Below, piece by piece: positions 50,856-61,230 of a stretch of DNA of 64,000 nucleotides. Both the position numbers and the translations under genes were made by a program. Under the pieces are notes generated by a model. The model was not told where the DNA came from, made no database searches, and saw nothing but the letters and a program-made list of their open reading frames with translations. This DNA is from Malurus cyaneus samueli (lineage: Eukaryota > Chordata > Aves > Passeriformes > Maluridae), in the NCBI GenBank assembly GCA_009741485.1, contig CM019238.1, positions 10,246,701 through 10,310,700 of the forward strand, read 5' to 3'. Each line of letters starts with the position of its first letter. Position 1 is the first letter of the stretch.

Positions 50856-53800
50856 GTGAGTACAATCCAGGGATTTAAAATCTAGATTGAAGATATAATG
50901 AACTTGAATTCTGTGTGAGTTGCTTAGGGAATCGAGGTCAGTGTGTGGTGTGAGCTGATAGAACTCCATCTGCTAATCAGTGCTGAGTAGTCCTAGTTCT
51001 TCTGGTTCACAAATCTGTTAAGATGGGCTGCTTAGGTTTTTATTGAATTTTCTTAGTAGCGATTTAGATGCATGAGTGTATTGTATGCTCATCACTCTTT
51101 TTAGTGCTTTGATGCTATAGATATTGTAATCTTTACCTGTATTTGGAATATTTCAGGGGATTTTCCAATTTCCTGCTCTTTTTTTTTTTTCCTGCTATAT
51201 ATGAGCACTGTTTTAGGCAGCTATCGGATCAGAAAATTCTTGTAAGAAAAGGTTCTTGTGTTAATACTTGCAGGGTTTTCTCTACAGGGCTAGCCAGCAG
51301 TTTGCTCATAGTGTTAAGTCTGCCACTTGAACATAACTAAAATCACTTCTACCCTCTGCAGCCAAACATATTAATGGGAGAAATTATGGGGTGTTGCCAT
51401 CCACTGTATTTTTCTTTTGTGCTTGGCACTGAAGCCTGTTTTTTTCTTTCTGTGTTGGACTCTAAGATGCCTTTTGAAACTTTAAGATTCCACCTTGCTA
51501 TCTTCCAAAGTTCTGTTTGGAAGGTATTTACCTTTTAGTGAAAGCATTACAATCTTTTCAAACAAAACCTTGGTGTTAACACCAAAGGCGTGGTGCTGTT
51601 TGTTTCTTCTGAAATAATGGATTAGATTCTGAATTTATTCCCTTCACATCACAGAAGACTTGTGAGTTTTACATTTTTTTCCTTTCCTTTTGCACCCAGA
51701 CATTCAGCCTTTAAAGGATTCACTGCAGATCAGTATTGTAACCTTGCCAGTATTTAGCTCTTGGTTCCTTTTGCTTTGTCAGGACAAGACCTTGGTTTTT
51801 CTTTTCTGTATTACTGCCACGCAGGTGATGCACTGCTGAGCCAGTAATAATCCCAGACATTTTAGATGTTGTCTCACTGTTGCTGTTTCCTTTCAGTTTG
51901 CACAACACAAGCACTGTGTTGTGCAGGCACACCATGCTTCCCTCATTTTTAAATTTCTCTTTAAATTTCAGATGAACAAGGAGAATTAGGCAGATGTGAG
52001 TTTAGTTAAGGACCTGAGTCCAATGGAGACTTGAATCCTGCAGGACAAATGCCGAATGCACGCTGCCTTGTAGAATTAATGTTCCTTGTATATTTAGACA
52101 ACTTAAGTGGCTGGTTATGATGGTGAAGATGCACAATGAATTAGGAAAAATGAAATATTCTTTGATGCTCATTGAGCAGCAGAGCGAAGAACACTGCATG
52201 ACCCACATCAAGTAGAGCTGAAGATACATTATTTGAGCTAGCATGCACCTCTGATCTTAAGTATGTTTTTGTTTGTGTTTGAGGTATCGACAAAAAGGAA
52301 CTTGTGTCCACTGTGGATTGCTTCTAACCAACACATTATATAGGCTGAAAATCTTTTAGTAATAAACAGCTCAGTGTGGTATGTTGGCAAAAGAGAAGAC
52401 CCGAGAGTGAGTTCACATTAAAATTTAAAGTCTTAAAAAGTCGAGTAGGGAAATTGTTTGAAAAGAAATGAACAGGGCTCACCATCTAGCCTACTGATGA
52501 CAGAATTACTGTGGCCATTTCATCCTTTGTGTAGGGGATGAAAATGGTAATTAATTTTTGTGAGATACCTGAGCAACAAAACCTGACAATTGGAAATCAC
52601 TAAAGAGGTGGGGCACTGTAATGAGCGCCTTTTGCATCACAGCTTCTGTGGAGGAACCAGAACCTACAGAGCTCATTGTGTGTCAGCAAATCTCAGCCTG
52701 TGCACAGACATGTGCCTGAGTGCACATGAACTGCTTTTCTTTTCTTGTTTCCTTTTAAAAAGGAGCACTGCATAAACAAAGCTTGTGGGAGAAATTAGAG
52801 CAAAGCTAAATTCCACTTAAAGCGTGAACTTGGGAATGTCAGTGCTGGGTTTTGTGCAAAATATTAATGCTCTGGTTTTCTTGTCGCCTCTAAGTGCCTC
52901 CTTCTAACCTTGTCACTTGAAGTTCTTTTGGGTCCCAGAAGCCATACAGGTTGAAGTGGGTGCTGGAAGGACAGCAGGCATGAAGGAAATGGGATGCAGC
53001 TTCCCAAGCCCTGTTTTCTGAGGATTCAGGAGAAAAAACTAAGGTTTTCAACAGAGGTGAAAGGCATTAGGCAGCACGTGAGAGTTGGCATGGATTTTGT
53101 TAGAAGAGCAAAACTTGTGCTGCATTGCAGCCTGGTCCCCTTGTGGGTCTGGGTGCTGACAGGACACTTGACAGCTGCCTGAAGTTTGTGGTCTGTAGCA
53201 CAATTGGGATGAGGAGGTAAGGGGTGTTGTTGGCACAGGAGTGATGAGTTAAGTTGCCACACCTTGCACTTCTAGTTGTCACCTCTTACACTTCTCCCTC
53301 TGATGGCAGCAACCTCCCTTTTCTACCCGGGTACAAACACAACCTGGCAGGTCACAGCTTGGATGAGTGATTTTTTCACCGTTGTCAACAAGCACTTCAT
53401 TGTGTATCTCTCTTCCCTCCTCTCAGTGATTTTGGGCAGGTTGGCTGTAATTGGTATTTCTGTGTTCTTATTGAGTAAGATGTCTGCAGTCTTCTGGGAA
53501 TGGTGTGAGCCTGGTTCCCCTCTGGTGAGGCATATCCAGTGGAGTATTACATTCTTGTTACAGCTGTGAGCCCCTACTCACACCTGCTTGGAGTTTAGAA
53601 AGCAAGTTAGCAAGTGGCTCCTCAGGGAAATACTGCTCAGTGTCTGTGAGGGGAAAGTTTGTCAAGTGGTAAAAAACAGCCCCTGCTTGCAGGGAAATGC
53701 TGCCCTTATGAAGAAATGGCATTGAACTTCGACTGGTTCATCCCATCTTGTCAAGCTGGTGCAGTTTTGTTTGTGTTCCTCATCAGACCTAAGACACTCC

Positions 53801-56420
53801 CCCACACATTTATTCCCAGAAGCCTGGCACAGGGCTGGCTTGAGTCTGGTCCATCCCACTGCCTGAGAGGTGAGAGAATGGCCCTGAGCAGCCAGATGAG
53901 ACTGGTCCTGTTGGGAGTCTTGGCACACTCAGCTCCAGAAATCTCCTCAGCAAATTTAGAAACTTTATCTTGGACTCATACAACCTTCCTTCTTCTGGCT
54001 GCTGGACATTCTTCTGGGGGAAATACAGGCTTTTTTTTTACCTTATGTTCTTTGTTAACAGTCATCTCTGGTAGGACAGCTGGGGCAGCCAGGTTGTCTG
54101 AAGCTGGCTGCTGTCTCAGGATAGGGACCAGTTTACCCCCTGGTCACACTGGTGTGACTGATCCCTCTTCCTGGTGGAATGTCTAGCATGGTGGAGATGA
54201 CACCTCAGATTCTGATGTGCATTTTCATGCCAGCTTCATTGGGATTGTGTCAGATGTGACAAGCTGAGGCTTTGGGCTTGATTGTGAATCACTGGGTGGT
54301 GCTGTGCTTTCTTGCCCTTTTCCTGCTCTATTTTCCTGATTTCTGGACGTACAGACACTGACTGCCTTGGTGAGGCCAGAGCTTCAGGTAGTAAAACTCC
54401 TATCAATGCTGACAGAACCAAGAATTTTCTGCTCTGCCTAGCATTAATATTGGTTGGCAGAACTTGCTTTGAACTTTTAAATGTATTTAATGCAGCATAG
54501 CTTGTTTGGGGTGAAGATGCACAGACCCACATGAAAAAGGACCTAAGAATTCCATATTTCAGCTGTAATAGCTGAAGGAAGAAAAGTGGAGAAAGTAATT
54601 TGCAAAGCTGCATTTGAAAATCATTCTAGCATAACATCATCATTACAATTATCTGTCAAAAGATTTAGTTCAATTACTTTTTTAAGCTCTCTTGTCAAGA
54701 TGGCCTTACTTGTTTCAGCGTTTTGTTACTCCAAGGAGAGGTTAAGGAAGAATGAATGCTAATTCTGTCATTAACCATTGTCAGACAGCCTTCAGTGCAT
54801 ATTATTCCTTGAAAATGCCTTAGCATCGTTGCTGTGAGGAATCAATAGGCATAAAGTGCCCATGGGAAAATAGAATTCAGGGAGGAAAAAAAAATCCACT
54901 GCCTGTTTATAGATTGTAGTATGGTAAGGTGAGAGAAAGAGAACTTCAGTTTTAAGTGATAATTTTGAAATAATTGAACAGGAGCACAATTCCTGTAGTA
55001 TAAAAGATTATTCAGGGTTCCTTACATTTTCTTCACACAACGGTAGGCCAGTAATAAAATTACAAGGGAAGAATATTTGATGCGATAAACTCAAATTAAA
55101 CTGAATAAGCTTCAGTGAGCAGCAGGACATTGCACCCTGTTGCTGCTCTGTCGTGTTGGGTGAATGTTCAGAGCTGCAGGGGTCTGAGCTGCTCCCAAAG
55201 TCAGGGTTTGGGGACCTCTGAGTGAGCTGGGTGGGCAGATGTGGTGCAGCCTTCGAGGGAGGATTTGATTTCATTTGCCTTGGTTTTGACTGCTAATGCA
55301 GGTAGTTTTGTGCATTTCTGTTTAGTTGAAACTTCTGTGAAATGTTTGCTGAATCTTTTGGTGCAAATAATAAATTCACAGTGATTTAGATGACTGGCCT
55401 CTTTATCTGATAATAGGGGTCCTGATCTAACGCCTGTATCATACATGGAGATGCATTCCTGGAGTCTAAATTAAAAGGCTCATGACTCACTTAAAGGCTC
55501 ATGACTTCAAGCTAAGCATATATTTGATGCCTCTAGCTTATAATTAAGCATCTCTCTTTCTTTCAGAGAGATGGGCTTTGGTGAATACAGATCTGTTCTT
55601 CCTGGTTTTAAGTGCAGAGAAGGAGCCTCAGTTTGCTCTTGCTGTCTTTTCTTGAATGGCCTGGTACTTGTAAATGAAAACAGACTTAGTTCCAGTAATT
55701 ATATAAAATTTAAAATAAAATTCTAAACTACATTTTTTCATTTTCTTTTTTTAACATACATAATACAAAGTAAGTAGTAAAGTTCATTGGAGAGACTAAT
55801 TTTGTCTTTTAAATGAGACTCCTGAGACCTACATTCATTGATTTCTGAATTCTGTTCACCTTTCTTTACCTCATTTTATAGGAGAGACTTCTGGAACAGC
55901 ATCAGTTGTAGGTAACCGTAGGCATTGTGGGAACTTTTACAATGCCACCAGTGGGAAAGTAAGATCCCTAAGAGAGGTTGTATGAATAACCTACTCTCTA
56001 TCTTTCCCTGAACAATTATGGTGAGTTCTTTTCCAAGTGTGCAGCCTGTTTATATGAGATAAAGCTAATTATGACCATTGGGGTCTTCCCCTTAAATAAC
56101 ATACAAAAATCTGCCAGATCAGACCCATAGTGCTTCAAATAATCTGTTACACCTTGTGATTTCTTTCTTTGAGAGCAAAATGGTATTTTTGAGGTGTCAT
56201 TTAAAAAACCCAACCCTTTTGTGCGATAGTCAGAGATAAATTGTTCATACACAGGTACTTTGAACTGTTACGTTTTCCTACTCCTGCATAAACATAAACC
56301 CAGACGTTGTTACATTAAGCCATTGCCCTGTAATGGTTCTTTGAGAAATGTTTAACTGTAGCTGCTGCTTTGTTGTATGAAGAGCTGTGATTCAGACTTC
56401 ATACTATGTTTGCATTTCAG

Positions 56421-56521
56421 CTGTCACAGGAAGTGAAAGATGAAGCCTCTTGTTCTCTTGGTTCTTGTGATCTGTACTGTAGTCAGCATGAATTTGAAGC
56501 TCGTGTCAAAGAGAAATTCTG
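56421..56521 (+). CDS. First coding exon of secretory-pathway protein (partial)
   Basis: The acceptor tatgtttgcatttcag ends at 56420 and a consensus donor TCTG/gtaagt begins at 56522. After 19 untranslated bases the ATG at 56440 has an A at -3 and opens 27 codons plus one base (phase 1). The peptide starts MKPLVLLVLVICTVVS, a single basic residue followed by an uninterrupted hydrophobic stretch at residues 3-16, then NLKLVSKRNS, which is polar and basic. This fits a cleavable signal peptide (possible cut near residue 16-17) or a short signal anchor of a Golgi/ER type II protein. A 5' leader from the CpG island 11.8 kb upstream would make it a widely expressed gene. I do not recognise the family; the rest of the protein must lie downstream. 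Reading through the donor continues open to 56715, but that is intron. Confidence 0.6.
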
Positions 56522-57756
56522 GTAAGTCACAGAAAATTATTTTTTACTTTTGGATCTGGACCTTGTTGCTCATGCAACCAAGCATTTTGGATGGCTGCTT
56601 TTTGTTTTGCATATATACTACTGGTTCTGTTCTGAAAAAAAACCAAACAAACAAAAAAATAAAAGGAAGTCATAACTGGTATGGTTTGCTTAGTAATAAT
56701 ATTCTGTTAGTATGACTTTAAGCTGTTTGAAAGTGTCCTTATGTTTTCTATTATTAAAACAAAAAAAAGGAGAAAAAGAAAAGGTTGATCTGGTTGGTTG
56801 AAGCCTCACAAATAATGACTTTGGCATTGTGGCATTGTTCTAACATCCAGTCTTTTACTTATGCTATGGGATTTTCTTAACTGTGGATGTGGTTTGTGGT
56901 GTGATGGGGCCAGTTTTGAGTTTAATTTCTTTGTTTCTTGAGAATGGAGGAGAAAAGTTGCTGGGCCATCTGTTAAAAAGAATTACGTGTCACTTCCCAG
57001 GCTGAGAAGTGTTTCTCTGGGAAGTGCCAGATGCTGGGCTGAATTCTTTATGCCGGGCTGGAAGGTGTAAATGGAGGTTGTTAAACTGAGCTGTCTCTAG
57101 CCTTTTGTTGCGATTTTTGTGTGCAGAGCCCCATTTACCGTGAGACAGCAGTTGTGGGTATTGGGGTTTGGCTGCAGTGCAGCTTGGTCTGAGTTCTGCA
57201 AAGGGTGATGGTGTTCCTGTTTTTCAAAACTGCTGCCACTGGCCTGGATGGGAGCGCTCTGTGAGATCCATGGTCAGTGTAACTGAGCAGCCTCTCTTCA
57301 CTGATGTCAGGCAGCAGCACCTGGCTGGGCAAGGGCCTATGCAATTCCTTTACCAAAGTACACATCTGTAGAAGTAACATTCTGGGAGTTGTAGCATCAT
57401 TCAGCTGGTAGTTTACCTCTAATTATATATTTATATTTTAAATCTGTTCTTCTTTTTTTACTCTGTGGAATGTCTTGTGTTAATGGCTGCTGTTGACAGT
57501 GTCAATTTAGGTTCAGTACTGGTGGGAAAAATACTTTAATATGTTAGACTGTCTCTTGCTAAATATAACCCACTAGTGAATAGCTGGTTCTTTTTCTTTT
57601 CCTTTGATTGTGCTGGTATGTATTAAGAATAAGATGAAGAGGAAAAAATGCGCATAAAGTAAAATTATAGTTTCTTTGCAAGTACATAATCATGTAGTTG
57701 GCTTTCACTTTCAGTACTCATTCTGGTTGCTGCATGGAGCAAACTATTGATTTCTC

Positions 57757-57773
57757 TTTTTTTTTTTTTTTTT
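57757..57773. repeat. Poly-T run (17 T)
   Basis: Seventeen T are followed by ccactacag, which mimics a splice acceptor. The segment after it is open for 26 codons in the phase left by 56521 but has no acceptable donor. Confidence 0.9.
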
Positions 57774-60700
57774 CCACTACAGTATGTGAAATAATTTTCT
57801 GTTTCTGTGATATCAGCACTTGGAGCAAAATTGATAATTTGACTCCTTTTCTGAAAGGTCTTTAGATTTGAAGGACTGTTGTTTGATTGCTTGGGGCTTC
57901 ACTGAATGTTGCATGTTGTGAAGAGAGAGAGATGCTCTATAGACTTCTGAAATTTAACTGTTTATAGTTTTAGAGGAAGATCAGGAACTGTGGACGGATC
58001 CAAGTGGGCAAATGCACAAAGAAACAATGACATTGTTTTCTCCATAGGTTGATAGTAGCTGTAATATGCTGGTGCTCCAGTTCAGCAACTTTTTTTTTAA
58101 ACGCTGGCTTCTTGGTGAAGGAGAGTGGAAAGGGGAAATTAATGTAATGATTATTTGTGGGCAGCTCACTGCACTGTAAACTGCAGGATGTCTGGAAGCA
58201 GGAAGAATCTTTTAGCTGTAGATTGGAGCTGAAGCGAGGGCAGTGGGTGAAGGGCCCAAAGGATGCCCTGTGGGCAGGATCTCTGCAGCAGTGTCTGGAT
58301 TGGTGTTGTAGTCTTGGGTTGTGCTGGCTCTTGATTATGGGATGTCTGTGCTGGTGAGCGTCCTTAAAAGGGGAAGGGAAATTGTGCAGACAGTTATGTG
58401 GAGAAGTGTGAAGCAGTGCATAGAAGGTGCTGACACTGATGATAAAGACAGATTTGGGCTACTAGGACAATAAACCAGCAAAATTGGTGCCTTTGCTGTC
58501 TTATGTAGACTGGCATTTTTTTTCAGTAATGCATAGAATTATTGCATGAATGGCCAGAACTGTGATTAGTGTCAAGTACAGGAGCAATTATGAAGTTGAT
58601 TGGCATGCGTGTAATATCACATAATAAAGTGTGTCTTGTTTAAGGGGTAGGAGGGATCTAAAGAGAGCTGAGCTGAAGAGGACTTGCAGAGGAGCAAGGA
58701 GAAGGTGAGGTGGTGCTGTCAGGTGATGCAAAAGCATCAATCAGCCGAGGAAGTCAAAAGCAGGGGGAGAATGTCCAGAAGGGCTTTATGAGTGAAACTG
58801 GAGTTTGACTTAAAGAGAACAAAGGTTTGGCTTGAAAAACATCTTCAGAGACTGGTATAAAAATTCTCCTTCAAAGTCAAGGAATGGAAACCCCAGAGGA
58901 GAAAGTTGAGGATGGGAACTGCAGACAGCAAATGCAGACAGTACACAGGGGCTGGACAACAGGCGAGAGTCATTAAAGAGAGGTCAGGAGTGGAGAACCT
59001 GAGATGTAAAACAGAAGGTGATGAAATGGTGCTCCAGTTCCAAGCACAGAACTAGAGTTTGCTGAGGAAACAGTCCTCATGGAAGAGAAAAGCACTACTG
59101 AAAGATTTTTCTCATGTCCTTTGCTTGCCCTTTGTTACAGATCCAGGTGTCCACATTTCCCGAAGCAGGGATGCATGTGAAGACTGCAAATAGGTTTTAG
59201 AGTACCCTGCAACACTGCAAAAATGACACAGGACCTTGTAGCAAGACAAATTTGTTTGGCTGCTTCTCACTTGAGATATGGTGCCAAAATAATTAAAATG
59301 GGTGAGCTAATTTAATTATGCTCATCAGATTCTTTAGAGGCAACAACTTCCCAATGCTCCAGAAGAAATCTGTCATGTCTGTGGAGTAACGATTGCTGTT
59401 TGTGGTGGGAACAGAATAGTTTGCCTCAAGCATCTATGTGTGAGTCTAATGTTGACTTAAGTTTCACAGGCGTTTCTTAATATTAGGAAGCGTTTTTGAA
59501 AACTGCAGGTCATCCTTTCTGCCTGCTCCAAGAAGTAAAACTGAGCAAACAGCTAATGCGGGGACTGCAGCCTTAGCAATATCTAGGAAGGGTATTTTAC
59601 AGGTAGAGGTCATACAAATAAATTGAAGATGTGGGAACTGCTAGGTTCCCAGCTGGTAGGTGATTTCCTTTTAATCGGATTAAGTGGCTTCTTTTCCCAA
59701 AGCCTTTGTATATAGTGCTTTGAATAATCATAGCAGGGAATATAAAACCAATTTAAAAATCAGTGCATTTTTTAAGCAAAAGATTTTTCAGATTATAGAT
59801 TCTGTTTGACTTACTAGACATAATTCCATTAGTGAATAATTGATGCCATTTATTGTTGCTGTATTATTTGCTGAGCTGAAATACCCTGTCTCAGCATGCT
59901 GGAGCTCCAGAGGGCATGCCAGCCTTGTGTGGAGGAGCAGGGGCAGACATCCCCAAGGTTTCTGAGAGGCTGCTGACTGCAGGGCATTTAGGAGCCTTTC
60001 TGCAGGTTAACACAGCTTAATTGGCTCTGGCTTGGCATGGGTATGTCCCGCGGGCTACACAGTCATGTCTGCTCCTCTGCAGCCTGTCAGATGGATTTGC
60101 TGGGGGATTCCAGCCTTCCTTCTCCTCTGTTTATCTTGGGACCATCCAAAAGCCATTCATGCCAGAAGAGCAAATGTATCTGTGATCCTCCAAGCACCTC
60201 ATCACCCTCCACCTGCATCTGACTTTATCACCAATGGCTTGGGGGAGAGAAGGCTTGAGTTGGCACTGGGTCTTGCTGAATATAGGCAAATTGTCTTAAA
60301 TTCTTTCACTGATGTGCTAGTGCTTTTTAACACTGTAATTTAAAACCTATTGGTTGGATATTTTGTGCCTTTTAAATATCATGGCAGCAACTAACTGTGG
60401 GCTGCTACAGATGTTTTGGGAGACCTTCACTTTGTTGCAGTTGTCACTGCTTGTGCCTGTGATTTCCGTCTGCTCCCTGCAGTGAAGCTCTGTCTCCCTG
60501 TGTTGTGGTCTGACTGCTTTGGCCATGGAAACTGTGGCATACATGGAAGTGGAGGTGTTTGTACTTCAGGGATGGCTCATGGATCTGTGCCTGGGGTGGG
60601 ATATTTCAGATGAGCCTGACTCTTTAAAGTCCCCTGCTCCTGCTTGAGCACGCCCAGAGGAGCTGCAGGATGAGCATTCGCACTTGCCATCAGCTTTAGT

Positions 60701-61161
60701 TTGCAGTTGCATCTGCCTGAAGAGCTCTCTGACCCTGATGTAAAATGCATGGCCACGAGCTCTCCTGTGTCTGAGGTACAAGGGATGCAAAAGAGGCTTT
60801 TGACTTTTGCTGCCTGCAAATGGTGTGCAGCCAGAGGAGACGGGAGCCTGGCAGTGCTCATCAGCGCCCACCGATCCCTTTTCCCAGAGGATGTTCAGTT
60901 ATTCACAGCTCCGGCAAACCAAGTCAGAATCGCTGCTGTTCTAAGCTGTCCTGGGTGCAGAAAGGCCAGCCTCTCCCTCATGGGCTGTGTCTGCTCACGG
61001 CTGCAGGGCTGCTCTCCATCTGCTCTGCTCTCATCAGCGGGAAGAGCAGCCAGGCTCTGTGCTCAGGCAGGTCTCGGGGGGCTACCAGAGAGTCAGCTAA
61101 ACTCCGGTCATGGTGAACCTCTTACAGGAGTCTCAGCTTTTATTTCCTCTCCTCTGCACAG

Positions 61162-61230
61162 AAAGTGGCATTGCAGCTGGACAGACCTGTCTGGAAGACA
61201 GCTGGCAGCATTTATGCATTCTGTTTGCAG
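61162..61230 (+). other. Possible second coding exon
   Basis: The acceptor tttcctctcctctgcacag is strong and the donor TTTGCAG/gtgggg is acceptable. The 69-base segment enters and leaves in phase 1, so it can follow 56521 without disturbing the frame. It encodes SGIAAGQTCLEDSWQHLC and a short hydrophobic end, with two cysteines. The surrounding frame is open on both sides (61110-61331), so the exon limits rest on splice sites only. It could be chance. Confidence 0.2.

Larger units (their letters stand above)
45061..56420 (+). other. Probable large first intron
   Basis: This stretch separates the island donor (44603) from the acceptor at 56420. It contains a strong orphan donor GGAG/gtaagt at 46005, the candidate UTR exon at 50813-50855, short GT and GA microsatellites, and an AT-rich stretch at 48480-48720 that looks like conserved non-coding DNA. 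A weak exon-like open segment lies at 48809-48934. No other gene was recognised. Confidence 0.5.

Noticed and set aside
53659..54186. 175-codon open frame on the plus strand
   Set aside because: No convincing splice sites or start context, unremarkable Ser/Leu-rich composition, and no family resemblance. A chance frame of this size is possible in 64 kb.
57783..57860. Open segment after the poly-T acceptor, in phase with the exon at 56421-56521
   Set aside because: The only donor-like string after it (AAAG/gtcttt) is poor, and the run of T makes an acceptor lookalike by chance.
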